Source: Cyanidiococcus yangmingshanensis
Lineage: Eukaryota > Rhodophyta > Bangiophyceae > Cyanidiales > Cyanidiaceae
Direction of reading: 5' to 3'
Assembly (NCBI GenBank): GCA_013995675.1
Contig: VWRR01000020.1
Location: forward strand, 124,001-188,000
DNA length: 64,000 bases
The notes below the pieces were generated by a model. The model had not been told where the DNA came from and ran no database searches. It saw only the letters and a list, made by a program, of their open reading frames with translations. Within the stretch, counting starts at the first letter, position 1. The number at the start of each line of letters is the position of its first letter. A program made the translations under genes and the position numbers. Shown in pieces: positions 52,220-61,770 of the stretch.

Positions 52220-52400
52220 TTGGTTCGTTACGTCCCCCGCAACGCGACACAAGCAGTTTCGACTCGTTGGAGCCAGAGTTTGAAGAGCAGTGAGAGAATA
52301 AAGCTGCGCGCACAAATGGTGTGTCGCATGTGGCGCCGAACGAAAAGACGACGGGATCCACGATCTCCCCGGGAACGTCCTGTTGCTGAGTTATGCCGAA
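52220..52400. promoter_or_regulatory. Short divergent promoter region, bL32m / HMG-CoA lyase
   Basis: Only 181 bp separate two start codons on opposite strands, so the two mitochondrial-function genes probably share a bidirectional promoter. The span is GC-rich, with no TATA-like box evident. Function is inferred from layout. Confidence 0.5.
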
Positions 52401-53465
52401 ATGAGGCCGGATTTTGTGTGGCCGTATGTAATCCAGCGGAGTATCAAAGGATGGAAAACTTTGAAGACGCCACATGTTGAACTGACCCGAGTGGTTAACT
52501 TTTCTAACACCTCCGGAAAGGCTGTGCGCATCGTCGAGGTCGGACCTCGCGACGGTTTGCAAACCGAAAAGCCACTTTCCGCTCACGACCGTGCTGAGCT
52601 TATTCGGCGGCTCGTATTAGAGGGAGGTTTGCGAAATGTTGAAGTAGGGAGTTTCGTTTCTGAAAAACGAGTTCCGCAGATGGCAAACACAGCACAGGTA
52701 ATAGAGCGGATAAATGAACTCATACCACTGGAAGTGCGGCAAAGGTCCGCGTTTCCAGTGCTAGTGCCGAACGAAAAGTACTTGGAGCAAGCTCTGCGCG
52801 CAAAGTGCCGTCAACTTGCTGTTTTCGTTTCAGCTACCGAAGCTTTCAGCGAGCGAAACCTCGGCTGTTCGGTTCAGGAGAGCCTCAAGAGAGTAGAAGA
52901 GCTTTTTCGGAGGCTAGAGAAAGAGCCCGATCACCAATCTTTCACAGTCCGCGGCTACGTGTCCTGCATCTTTGTCTGCCCATTCGAAGGGTTGGTCCGC
53001 CCATCACGCGTGCGTAAAGTTGCAGATGCATTGTTTGAGCTCGGATGCGATGAGGTATCGCTTGGAGACACCGTCGGTATGGGTACCCCGGCAGCCGTTC
53101 GAAGGTTGTTTGATGAAATTCAAGCGCATTCCCACACTGATGATCGAACATACGCGGTACATTTTCATGATACATACGGCATGGCGATAGCGAATATTTT
53201 GTGCGCCATTGAAGAATACAATGTTTCCGTTGTGGACAGCTCAGTTGGTGGCCTCGGTGGGTGTCCGTTTGCACCTGGATCTACGGGCAACGTTGCGACG
53301 GAGGACGTTCTGTATCTTTTGCAGAATCTTAACCGGGCAGAGAGTGGTCCTGACTTGATGGGACTCGTAGATATCGGCGCCTGGATTAATGCAAAACTTG
53401 GACGAGAGACGCGGTCCAAGACTGCCCAGGCGTTATTGCGAAAACAAACTTTCTCGGAGGAATAA
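52401..53465 (+). CDS. HMGCL: Hydroxymethylglutaryl-CoA lyase
   Basis: The enzyme cleaves HMG-CoA to acetyl-CoA and acetoacetate, the last step of leucine breakdown, usually in mitochondria. The start is the ATG at 52401 (354 residues); a TTG at 52383 precedes it. The first 40 residues are basic with few acids, a likely presequence. The TIM-barrel starts at VRIVEVGPRDGLQTEK (catalytic Arg-Asp). Then come VEVGSFVSEKRVPQMAN, SATEAFSERNLGCSVQESLK, GYVSCIFVCPFEG, EVSLGDTVGMGTP, and YAVHFHDTYGMAIANI with the metal-binding His pair. The family signature SVGGLGGCPFAPGSTGN holds the active Cys. There are no breaks. The C-terminal Cys-containing CKL-type peroxisomal signal of animals is absent. Confidence 0.96.
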   Translation: MRPDFVWPYVIQRSIKGWKTLKTPHVELTRVVNFSNTSGKAVRIVEVGPRDGLQTEKPLSAHDRAELIRRLVLEGGLRNVEVGSFVSEKRVPQMANTAQVIERINELIPLEVRQRSAFPVLVPNEKYLEQALRAKCRQLAVFVSATEAFSERNLGCSVQESLKRVEELFRRLEKEPDHQSFTVRGYVSCIFVCPFEGLVRPSRVRKVADALFELGCDEVSLGDTVGMGTPAAVRRLFDEIQAHSHTDDRTYAVHFHDTYGMAIANILCAIEEYNVSVVDSSVGGLGGCPFAPGSTGNVATEDVLYLLQNLNRAESGPDLMGLVDIGAWINAKLGRETRSKTAQALLRKQTFSEE

Positions 53466-53715
53466 GATGGAACCTCCACGATCAGGAGATTGTTTTCATT
53501 TCTGATAGCTTCAGAAGTATCTCTGACTTTCGAAGCACAAAAACCAATCAGATCACAGTTTCTCGCAGCCGAGGTACATCAGCCTGACTTGCTAGTCAAG
53601 TGCGCCTGAAGTTTCACAGGGATCCTTTCGTCATGACGAATTATCGTCAAGTAACATCTGACGGGTAGCACAGGAGGACTGTAGGTTATTCGCGACGTTG
53701 TTTCTGTTGTCAATT

Positions 53716-54021
53716 ATGTTAATGAATTCCTTTGTAAAGAGCGAGACGGTGGTTTATGCCACGAAATCGACTGCAAAATTGGTTTGCAGAGGTTCATGGC
53801 GAAGCTTGCTGTATGCTTCTGCTGTAATAGATGAGCTTTTAGCGAGAGCGGCTGGACTGCGCAGCCCTGGTCGTCTGGCTGAATGCTCGCCCTCAAAATC
53901 AAAAAGCGCTAAGGACGACCCGATGAAAACTTTCAAAATTCAGTTTTCATTTCATAAGTTGCACTCGAAAGATCAAGTCTCAAACAGCGCCTGTACCATT
54001 CGAGTATCGCACTGGAAATGA
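53716..54021 (+). CDS. Possible small protein, about 101 aa, unrecognised
   Basis: The ATG at 53716 (MLMNSFVKSETVVYATKSTA) opens a Ser/Lys-rich product with one hydrophobic amphipathic stretch (SLLYASAVIDELLARAAGL). No domain is recognised. The N-terminus could be an organelle presequence. It lies between HMG-CoA lyase and the SOUL gene on the same strand. The 250 bases before it (53466-53715) hold nothing recognised. Confidence 0.33.
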   Translation: MLMNSFVKSETVVYATKSTAKLVCRGSWRSLLYASAVIDELLARAAGLRSPGRLAECSPSKSKSAKDDPMKTFKIQFSFHKLHSKDQVSNSACTIRVSHWK

Positions 54022-54162
54022 ATGCATTCGATTCTCCACCAGACCCGGACATGAGGCGGAGACAGCGTGGTGGAGCAATCGCTAGGGCGTAGGAAACATT
54101 CAGCGTGAACGATGCGCGTCTATTCTATCTCGAACTTTTGGAGTTCTTCGGTAACACGCTAA

Positions 54163-54873
54163 ATGGGGACGGTTCTGGGAAAGGTAAGCGTAGAAACACC
54201 AAAATATGAGCTCCTGTCACAGACAGAGCGATATGAGATTCGGAAATATGCCCCTCTGGTAGCTGCAGAGGTTCGTGCTTCAGAAATCTTTGGAAGCGGA
54301 GAGACGCAGAAAAGACAACTGGACAGTATGGGTTTCCGTCTTCTTGCGAACTATATTGGGGCGATCGGAAAACCGGCAAATCATTCAGCCACAGGGCAGG
54401 ACCCGGAAGCTGTAGCGATGACGGCCCCGGTTGTGAATAAACCCGAGCAAATTGCGATGACTGCACCTGTTGTCACGACAGAGGTCGAGGGCGCTCCTCG
54501 CACTAGAGAGCTCTCTGGCCAGGGTACTTCTGGCGACGGCAAATCAAGCCGCATTGGAGGGACGATGGCTTTCTATCTTCCGAGCAAGTACGACTCTATT
54601 GAAAAAGCCCCGGTTCCGGAGGATAAAAGAGTCCATCTTGTGCAAATTCCTGCGAGAAAAGTTGCCGTTTGTATTTTCAGCGGAAATGTGGACATGATTT
54701 CCTCGAGAAAACAAGCTATAGACCTCTTTCAGGCTCTTCGAGCTGACCACATCCCCATGAAGGGCGAACCGAAAACATTGGACGAGGCGGTTTGGTCTTT
54801 AGCGCGGTATAACCCGCCGTGGTCGCTGCCATGGAGAAAACGCAATGAAGTTCAAATCGAGCTCGAAATGTGA
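54163..54873 (+). CDS. SOUL family haem-binding protein
   Basis: The ATG at 54163 gives a 236-residue protein spanning one SOUL/HBP domain: YELLSQTERYEIRKYAPLVA (strand 1, with the YEIR motif), FRLLANYIGAIGKPAN, the paired EAVAMTAPVV and QIAMTAPVV motifs that define the family, MAFYLPSKY, and a C-terminal PPWSLPWRKRNEVQIEL, the usual 'P...P...RRNEV.I.' end. There is an insertion of about 25 residues rich in Gly/Ser/Arg between the MTAPV motifs and the MAFYLP strand. SOUL proteins bind haem or other tetrapyrroles in the cytosol or, in algae, in plastid structures. No clear transit peptide is present, so location is open. Confidence 0.93.
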   Translation: MGTVLGKVSVETPKYELLSQTERYEIRKYAPLVAAEVRASEIFGSGETQKRQLDSMGFRLLANYIGAIGKPANHSATGQDPEAVAMTAPVVNKPEQIAMTAPVVTTEVEGAPRTRELSGQGTSGDGKSSRIGGTMAFYLPSKYDSIEKAPVPEDKRVHLVQIPARKVAVCIFSGNVDMISSRKQAIDLFQALRADHIPMKGEPKTLDEAVWSLARYNPPWSLPWRKRNEVQIELEM

Positions 54874-54924
54874 GTGGGCTTGAAACAAAAGATACTTCTT
54901 CGAACAAAAAACTCGCGCATGTGT

Positions 54925-55344
54925 TTAGGCTCCACTGAGCGCAATAGCTAAAAAGATTGCGACAACTGCGGAAACGCCGCCGAGAATGCCGGACGGCATC
55001 AGTTTCTTCGATTTGGAATATCTAACACCAAAGACCACAGTCAGGGCGACAGCCACACCAAGCGCAAGAGCCGTGGAAGACTGTGAGTACGCGACACCTA
55101 ACAGAACTGCTGCAGTCAAACCACTAACGACGCTGGCTTTCGACTTGGTGCGTAAGTACGCACCAACTCCACCAACTGCCATGATCACCGCATAGAACAA
55201 CGTAACCACCCTTGCTGTATCCAGCAAAGTCGCACGTAGATGCCTCGATGAGCTTCCTCCATAAACATCCCCTTTCCTGTTGGCAGGCTCAGAGCGGTGC
55301 GTTTCTTGCAAAAAGAAACCGCTGTGGCCGGACAAAAGGAGCAC
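54925..55344 (-). CDS. TMEM14/FAX-like (UPF0136) small membrane protein
   Basis: The C-terminal 100 residues match the TMEM14 fold of four short helices: VVTLFYAVIMAVGGVGAYLR, TKSKASVVSGLTAAVLLGVA, ALALGVAVALTVVFGVRYSK, then KKLMPSGILGGVSAVVAIFL. The 'Y.R/K..S..S...G' and 'RYxKSKKLMPSG' patterns are the family hallmarks. In plastids the FAX branch exports fatty acids; in mitochondria TMEM14C moves porphyrin precursors. No ATG exists in this frame before the domain, and the open frame begins at a GTG (55344). ATGs at 55268 and 55262 are in another frame. The N-terminus is therefore unresolved (frame break, intron or wrong start). It converges on the SOUL gene. Confidence 0.8.
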   Translation of the reverse strand: MLLLSGHSGFFLQETHRSEPANRKGDVYGGSSSRHLRATLLDTARVVTLFYAVIMAVGGVGAYLRTKSKASVVSGLTAAVLLGVAYSQSSTALALGVAVALTVVFGVRYSKSKKLMPSGILGGVSAVVAIFLAIALSGA

Positions 55345-57165
55345 CCCGCGCTTGATGTCCAGTATCCTTTCCGTGCTCGCAATTCCCTAGTTTTAGGAGC
55401 ACCGATACGTAAACTTTTATACTGCGAGACGAGAAAGACAAACATGATCTACAGAAGGGATAGTAGTTTTTGAACAAGCGTCCGTTTCTTCAGGCGGTCT
55501 ATGCTGAAAAGCATGGAGCCTATTCTTGAGCTCCCGGCCGTGCTCGTGATAACGGCATCTCGAAGAGAGGGCGCATAATGGTTTAGATTTGTTCTATCTT
55601 AGATTCTTACATTTACTCACAATCTGAATATTCACCGCAGTCAGTGCTTGTATTCAATATACTCAAAAAGTACCCAGGGGCTAATCTGGTTTCAAATCCA
55701 TTGAAATTCAAAAACAAAGATCACCGGTAGAGCTACCCTTGCGACGGTTTGCGGCGTAGTTTGGGCCAAAAAGAAATGAGAGTCGCACAGGCAAGCACTA
55801 TCTGGAGTATGATAATTCTTTGGTAGCCGTACTTCTGGAATCAAGTTTTGACTTGAGAGCCTCTGCTTAGGATGCAAATTATTCCGTTCTATAAAACTTT
55901 CAGCTAAGCAGATGATGCCCGAATATCCAGGCATGCACCACGATTGCCAATAGGATATTCTGGAAAAAAAAGCAACTTGCCGTGTTGTTGCGATGCCCAG
56001 AGCCTTATTGGATGCATTAGGCACCATTGATAGCACTGACGAAAACTTGTACGGAAAGTAGTGTGACAGCATGAAGCACATACAGGAAAAGAATCTCATA
56101 ATATCGCCTGGAGTTGTGGTTGCCGCGAATCCGAATATTCGAAAACATCGAGCTGCTAAGACTGAAATGCGAACGGATGAATGAGAGCGACTCGTTTCAA
56201 ATACGTAGTGACCGAACATATTTTCGAAGGGGGAACCCAAGTCTAAGCAAATTAATAAGGAAAGCGAAAAACCCGTGCAGGAAAATATTCTGATATAGAG
56301 AGGCGTACAAACCTCTGTTCGTTAGCCGAAAATATGCAGCCGGAAATTCAACCATAGCAAAGTCATTCTCAGGATAAAAAAGCACACGAGAAACTTGAAT
56401 TACGCAGAGAGTACCGCCGAGTCTTTGATAGAAAAACATATTTTAGATTCAGCAGAAGGCTCAGCTCCCACATTGTAGGCAGTATCCCCATTTTCCCTCT
56501 TAGTATACATGTCTGTACAAATTTTATGCACACTCTGAGCAATCATTGACGCAGTCCTATCTCGGAAACTGGATTCGGACGCCTAAATGATCTCCATTGG
56601 AATGGAAACGAACTAAACGAAACTCAATGCGCGAAATTGCTGCTGCGGCGCCAATGTTAATGATGCGCTCCGATTTCATTTGCTTCAATGTCGAACCTCG
56701 GCATCTAGTACGCGATCGTTCTCTTTCTGCCATCTCTTTGACTTTCTTATCCTTTGAGACCCCACACTGGATCTCCTCTTTAATGTTCCCGTTTCTGGCG
56801 CTCTCCCCTCACTTTTTAACATCAAGACAGGCGTTGTTATGGACTAGAATCTCAGCAGTAAAGAATACTAGATTGACACGGGAGCAAATTTTCCAATAAT
56901 GTGTACAATGATCCCTTGAGTAGGCAACCAAAATAGCACAATCATAGGGTTTTTGGATTTTTTCTGTCCAAGTAATTTGGTTCTTAGAATCCATTATGAG
57001 CGTTGCAGTCAGGGCCCGAACTAGACTGACACCATCACTCTGAATAGTTGGAAGCTTTCGTACAACAACAGAAAACTCGGAAAAGAGACCAGAATCCGTT
57101 TAGAATCTTAGCTCTCGCAGTCTTATCGATTATGAAGTGCTCAAAGCTCGGAGTAAGCCGAAATT
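55345..57165. other. AT-rich, gene-poor block
   Basis: About 1.8 kb of visibly AT-richer DNA (for example around 55590-55690 and 56830-57000). Plus frames such as 56597-56899 have no domain. The best candidate, a minus frame at 55692-56219, is listed separately. No repeats, inverted repeats or RNA genes are recognised. Confidence 0.5.
55692..56219 (-). CDS. Doubtful ORF, 175 aa, in the AT-rich block
   Basis: From the ATG at 56219 (MFGHYVFETSRSHSSVRISV) it has a Cys/Phe-rich, mildly hydrophobic sequence (IMRFFSCMCFMLSHYFPYKF) and no domain. In AT-rich DNA with mixed composition a 175-codon frame on one strand is somewhat unexpected, which is the only reason to list it. It may be chance or a species-specific gene. 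Confidence 0.25.
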   Translation of the reverse strand: MFGHYVFETSRSHSSVRISVLAARCFRIFGFAATTTPGDIMRFFSCMCFMLSHYFPYKFSSVLSMVPNASNKALGIATTRQVAFFSRISYWQSWCMPGYSGIICLAESFIERNNLHPKQRLSSQNLIPEVRLPKNYHTPDSACLCDSHFFLAQTTPQTVARVALPVIFVFEFQWI

Positions 57166-58026
57166 TCAGGAGACTCGTTGTTTGTGCTGTGTTTCAATTA
57201 CATTTTTCAGCGCTGTTATTGCTGCCTCAAGAGCAGCTACACGTTCCTCGAGCTGATAGAGACGATTAGAATCCAGTTTCAAAATGTCTGCTTCATCATC
57301 GTCGACTGAGGTCTCATGCGGAGCCAGGCGCCCATTCGTGGCATGTTTGTCCGGAAGGGACGTTCCGGCAACGGCAAGGCTGGGGGGTACCTGATTCGGA
57401 TCATGAACTCTCTCCAAGGCATCAAGGAAATAGGCTCTTGCCTCCTCTTCGCTACGTCCTAAACCAGAATTTTTTCCCCAAACGCTCAAATCGGTTTTTT
57501 CCTTTTCTCCCTGTATTTCTGCAACCTGTGTCTCCCCAGCAAGCTCAGCGACGTTACTCGTATCTTCGTCGTCCTCAACGTTGCCTTCAAGCGCGCCCAC
57601 AAGGGTATCTCGTATTCCCTCGACTTCGCGACGAGCGCTATCATAATCCTCTCCAAGCGCTGAAACAAACTGGTCCCTCGCCTGACTCGCAGTCTCACGC
57701 AGATTCGCTATGAAACTTCCTATATTGCGAGCAGCCTCATACGTGCCTTTCGGACCGAGAAGAATCCAGGCAAAAAGCAGAATAATGAGAAGCTCAGGCG
57801 TCCCGACGCCTAAGAAGCCACCATCCGGTCCAGTCAGCATGCAAGTCAAACCGGAGAGGCCGCCCTTTCGTTTCGTCCGAAGCTTTTGGGTTTGCGGCCG
57901 CAAGACCTTCGGAAGAGAAACAAAACTGCCAACGCTAAGCTCGGTAGTTCGTGGTCGCGCGTAGCACCGAAAGGTGTTCCGGTTGGGACTCGTAAACCGA
58001 CAAGGTGAAACTTGCACGTAGACCAT
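57166..58026 (-). CDS. Plastid Tat translocase component, TatA/TatB domain (HCF106-like)
   Basis: The TatA/B (MttA/Hcf106) signature is unambiguous: FLGVGTPELLIILLFAWILL (membrane helix), then the hinge LGPKG, then the amphipathic helix TYEAARNIGSFIANLRETAS. Thylakoid Tat carries folded proteins across using the pH gradient. I start it at the ATG at 58026 (MVYVQVSPCRFTSPNRNTF), which gives 286 residues with about 75 residues of Arg/Ser/Thr-rich transit sequence. The frame is open to 58293, and an ATG at 58269 is an alternative. About 170 residues of acidic, Gln/Glu-rich sequence follow the helix and end in a heptad coil (LYQLEERVAALEAAITALKN). That length favours the TatB/HCF106 type over short TatA, but a bifunctional role is possible. 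Confidence 0.85.
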   Translation of the reverse strand: MVYVQVSPCRFTSPNRNTFRCYARPRTTELSVGSFVSLPKVLRPQTQKLRTKRKGGLSGLTCMLTGPDGGFLGVGTPELLIILLFAWILLGPKGTYEAARNIGSFIANLRETASQARDQFVSALGEDYDSARREVEGIRDTLVGALEGNVEDDEDTSNVAELAGETQVAEIQGEKEKTDLSVWGKNSGLGRSEEEARAYFLDALERVHDPNQVPPSLAVAGTSLPDKHATNGRLAPHETSVDDDEADILKLDSNRLYQLEERVAALEAAITALKNVIETQHKQRVS

Positions 58027-59404
58027 CGAAGTTGCGACAAGAACTCTGCTTGAATACAGCAGACTGCCAGCTAAACTGAGACTGTCGAGGAACGAAACCC
58101 CTGGATGAAGCCAGCTGCCGCCTTTCAGCTCCGCAAGCGTCGAGTTGAGAGTTAAAGTTCGTATTCGGGAACGACGCGTGATTGAATGCAGAAACCATAT
58201 CCAGGTAAGATGACGCCAAATGATTTCGTGGATGATATTTATTGACTCTTTTATTTCATGGGAAGCCATTCGTTGGAGATATGAAACAAGCACAAAGAGA
58301 GATTACTTTCGGAGGAGTACATCGTTTATTCAAAAATTGGATAATTCTTTAGGCTTCATGTCCTTTTTTCTCGAGAATGTTCCGAATCTTTTTCGAGTAC
58401 TTACTATCTGTCGATTGCTAGTTGCAGGGCTGTAGTGATTGCACCAGGTTATCCAAAAAGGCACTTGCGTATCTTCAAGTAGAGCATGAAACTACTTTCG
58501 GACACGATTCCCTGCTCCTTTATCGAACATCCTTGGCTCGAAATGTTCGAGGCTCCCTCCTCGATTAGAGCCCATTCTTGGTTCTCCAGTTCATTTTTGG
58601 TCTCACATGAGAGCCGTCTAATTATCCTTGGCGTGTATCGGTCGCTTTCAGAATTATGCGAGCGCCTTTGCTTTTCAGAGATAATGATAATTTATCCGCG
58701 ACTTGCTCAATTTTAATCAGGCAGGGGACCACCATACCATTCTGACTAAAATAGGCGCGAAATCCTCAGTCCGCCGGCTCAAGTTTTCCGGGTATTCCGG
58801 AAACATTTCTCAGAATTCTTTTGGCATCGCCAAATCGACAGTGGTCCTCGTGTGCGTTCTGTTTCGTCCAGCAAATATGAGGGGAGCGTCAACAAGTTCG
58901 AAATTCCGTCATTGAATTCTTTCAAAGCTTTGCTGTTTTGAGAATGATTCGTGATAGCTGTCGCTTTGAAACGGCTTGTCTGAAAGAGTTTGACCAGAGC
59001 GGTTTCGATGCCTTTTGGGCAACATATTCCGCCCTGGAGCTGCCCACGTATCCGTTCCAAGAACTGAAGCTCACGCAACCGTTATCACGCAAGCTGTGCC
59101 AGGTTCGAAACGGGAGATGCGTGCTGACGCTTCTTTCCTCGGTGCTCCGTGGGGCTAGTACTGGAAACGTTGTTTACGAGCAGCAACTCGGCAATTCTTG
59201 TCATTTCGCTCTTCAATTTCAGATCCGCCAGTCTAAGTGGGGGATTTATTGAGCAGCTTGTCTGTCTGATAGTTATCATGATCTTCTAAGATTGTTCCAT
59301 CTACCTTAATCATCCTTTCCTGAGATCCCTCAGGGCGGACACGCGGATGCCATCTTTGCTCGGCCGTGTTCTATTCAGAGGAATCGCTTTCAGAAGCGTC
59401 GGCG
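58027..59404. promoter_or_regulatory. Divergent AT-rich spacer between the TatB-like and CPP1-like genes
   Basis: About 1.4 kb between two plastid genes facing away from each other. The first 267 bases may still be coding if the TatB-like gene starts upstream. Otherwise only domainless frames are seen (58938-59252 plus, 58779-59078 minus). No repeats noticed. Confidence 0.4.
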
Positions 59405-60496
59405 ATGGCAAGCAAGAATTGTTGTCGTTCTTTAGCGGCATCAACAGCTTCCTTCTGCTGGTTTCGATATCCGGCTTTTTCGTTTACAAAGAGCGAGTCA
59501 ATGTTCTCGTTTGTTAACTACACCTTGACTGCCTCAGTTCGGTGTCAGCAGTCCAATCTTCGAAAACAGAACCTGTGCCGTTCGGGGAGTCACGGCCATT
59601 CTTTCGGTGCCTCTTGGGAAAGCGATTTCAAGCGAAACTGCGTTTCGAACAAACAGCTGGGGGTGAATGGTGTACGCGGTGTGCGGGCCATGAAAGCCTT
59701 GTTCTGGTTTTTCCGCCGAGCGCCTAAAGATGTGTCCACCTCGCGTCGCAGACGAATAGACACTGGTTCCGAAGACGGGTCAAACCCATACAGAACACTC
59801 GGTGTTTCGGAGAGCGCAACCTTTGAGGAGATCCAGGCTGCGTTCGAAAACCTCAAAATCAAGTACGCTGACGATATGAAACAATTAACAAAGTTGGAGG
59901 TCCTGCGCGACAAAATTTTCGATGACAAGCTCCGCCGTCGCCTGCAAGGCAAGCTCCAGGGTATCGTGAGAGAGTCACCACTGGAGAAACGCTTTCGTCA
60001 GCAGCCGTGGTGGAAGACTACATGGATCGGGCAACAAATAACGACCCCTGGCGGGCTCCTTCATGGAATTTTCAAAGTGCCCGATATGAAATATTTTCGG
60101 AGAACGACCATCATAATGGGTATCTTGGCAATACTGGGTCTTCTGGTTCCGCGATTCGCAACGAGTGCTCTACCAATCGCTTGCATGACTAGCATGGCCT
60201 TTCTCTACAACAGGGGTCAGCCCGAGGTCAGACGCGATGAGTTCGGAAACATTGGTGAGGTGCGTCCTCTTGATCGCCCGGCGGCATTGAAAGCAATTGG
60301 GATAGTTTTAATTCTCGGCGGCCTTGGTTTTGTTTTCGCCTACGGTATCGTTAGCTTCCTGAATCTCGAACAGGCTATAGCAACCGGATTAGCACCTGAA
60401 TGGCTGCAGCCAGCAGGCGTTGTGAGCGCCCTTGTTACGCTGGGAATGTGGTTCGCCTGCACCTTCTTCCAGGTTCAACCGAGTCGGAGAGCCTGA
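59405..60496 (+). CDS. CPP1-like plastid J-domain-like membrane protein (DUF3353)
   Basis: The start is the ATG at 59405 (MASKNCCRSLAASTASF), giving 363 residues; a GTG lies 39 bases upstream. An N-terminal targeting region of about 120 residues precedes a J-like domain (NPYRTLGVSESATFEEIQAA, RDKIFDDKLRRRLQGKLQGI), which lacks the HPD tripeptide needed to stimulate Hsp70. Then come four predicted membrane helices (TIIMGILAILGLLVPRFA, ALPIACMTSMAFLYN, ALKAIGIVLILGGLGFVFAY, VVSALVTLGMWFACTFF). This order is that of CHAPERONE-LIKE PROTEIN OF POR1 / CDF1, found in cyanobacteria and plastids, which in plants stabilises protochlorophyllide oxidoreductase in plastid membranes. The frame is intact. 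Confidence 0.9.
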   Translation: MASKNCCRSLAASTASFCWFRYPAFSFTKSESMFSFVNYTLTASVRCQQSNLRKQNLCRSGSHGHSFGASWESDFKRNCVSNKQLGVNGVRGVRAMKALFWFFRRAPKDVSTSRRRRIDTGSEDGSNPYRTLGVSESATFEEIQAAFENLKIKYADDMKQLTKLEVLRDKIFDDKLRRRLQGKLQGIVRESPLEKRFRQQPWWKTTWIGQQITTPGGLLHGIFKVPDMKYFRRTTIIMGILAILGLLVPRFATSALPIACMTSMAFLYNRGQPEVRRDEFGNIGEVRPLDRPAALKAIGIVLILGGLGFVFAYGIVSFLNLEQAIATGLAPEWLQPAGVVSALVTLGMWFACTFFQVQPSRRA

Positions 60497-60561
60497 GCAA
60501 CGTGTCACGGGGTAAATTTACGAGCCATAAGATGCGTCTTACGGTGAACTCAGAGGGCGCA

Positions 60562-61770
60562 TCAGTTCGTTAGGGAGTTGATCCAATCTACGATCGCGGT
60601 GACATTTTTCGGACACCCAGAACTTAATGCGTTCTCAATATCGATTGAATCAAAACCCATTTCACGCAATTGCTCAGACAAGCGAGTGTCAATGAGTAAC
60701 CTCGCGGTTGCGGTATCTCCCTCACCAATCGCTAGCGCTTCGGTCACCTCTATTGGATCATATCCTGCACGCACCAAAACTTCCATCGCAGTTTGCGAGT
60801 CGTCCTCGTTGTTGTCGGTGTAGATAACAACATCTCGCGAACGATGATTGGAACTTTCGGTTGAATTTGAATCGAGTTCGTGAAATCGGTTACTCCTCGT
60901 GCCATTCCAATAAAGCGACCCTGCTCTGGCATGCAGAGTGTTGAACCTTGCGTGAATAGAATCTGCCCATCTTTCAATGAAGTTTTGGAGCGCGAGCGCT
61001 ATTGTGCCTGCATCTCTTTCATTTGGGTAGGGCCCGCCGAACAAGGCTCCTTCCGGTTGCTTAGCCCAGTTTGGTATCCATAGAGAGAGCTTCTCATCCA
61101 TACTTTGGATCAACTGTCCAGGAATAACACGAAAAAGCCAGGGCCAGAACCAGCCTCGAGCGTAGCTATAGCCACAGAGCAGACCTCCGAGATGGCCGAA
61201 GAAGCTCATTGCCGGCAGAAGTAGTTGGAGCAAAATCAGAAGCACCACAGGATACAGGCGCGCGGGGCATGGTACAGTATCCAGGATCCAAATGACTTCC
61301 GATGCAGGAATTTCGTAAACTCGGATCACTAGTAATGCGAAAAGTACCCCGGAAAACCCAACAGAACAGCCTCGCGATATTGCTGCAAGAGAGAGCATCC
61401 AACGCGGTTGCTCAGCCCCCTTGGCCCACAATTGATTATTCATCAGGCTGAGAAAAGTCCATGCTAAAGCCTCATGCATGATTCCGGATGCTACTGTCAT
61501 AAAAAGAATTAGACAAATGAATAGTAATGATCCGAATCGACGCTCTAAAGCGGGTCCGACATCCAAAAATACGCTCATGTTTGACAGAATGTGTACCCAG
61601 TTCAAGTGAAAGAACGGAGCGGTCAGTATTCGATATGCGTTCTGTGGCATTTGCAGGCCCGGCTCCAGGCACACAGCCGAGAACGGAATCCTGAAAAACT
61701 GCTGCATGAGAAAGATCACGGCGCAGCCACTCGTTACGAGCAAAGTCCCGAAAGGCAACAGGAGTGTCAT
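60562..61770 (-). CDS. Rhomboid intramembrane protease with a C-terminal UBA domain
   Basis: The ATG is at 61770 and the frame is intact for 402 residues. The N-terminal half has about six hydrophobic helices. Motifs are YRILTAPFFHLNWVHILSNM (with the N/H of helix 2), GCSVGFSGVLFALLVI (GxSG, catalytic Ser) and FFGHLGGLLCGYSYARGW (catalytic His). So the Ser-His dyad is present and the protease should be active. After a polar linker with an N-glycosylation-like site, the C-terminus carries two UBA-like three-helix blocks (VLVRAGYDPIEVTEALAIGE and LREMGFDSIDIENALSSGCP). This layout is that of RHBDD1 and plant RBL rhomboids with UBA, linked to ER-associated degradation of ubiquitinated membrane proteins. 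The two UBA blocks are a variation on the single UBA usually described. Confidence 0.88.
   Translation of the reverse strand: MTLLLPFGTLLVTSGCAVIFLMQQFFRIPFSAVCLEPGLQMPQNAYRILTAPFFHLNWVHILSNMSVFLDVGPALERRFGSLLFICLILFMTVASGIMHEALAWTFLSLMNNQLWAKGAEQPRWMLSLAAISRGCSVGFSGVLFALLVIRVYEIPASEVIWILDTVPCPARLYPVVLLILLQLLLPAMSFFGHLGGLLCGYSYARGWFWPWLFRVIPGQLIQSMDEKLSLWIPNWAKQPEGALFGGPYPNERDAGTIALALQNFIERWADSIHARFNTLHARAGSLYWNGTRSNRFHELDSNSTESSNHRSRDVVIYTDNNEDDSQTAMEVLVRAGYDPIEVTEALAIGEGDTATARLLIDTRLSEQLREMGFDSIDIENALSSGCPKNVTAIVDWINSLTN

Noticed and set aside
57166-58293. Bacterial contamination, suggested by TatA/B and DUF1350 genes
   Set aside because: Both carry long transit-like leaders and lie between clearly eukaryotic genes (SMC6, uS5, rhomboid-UBA).
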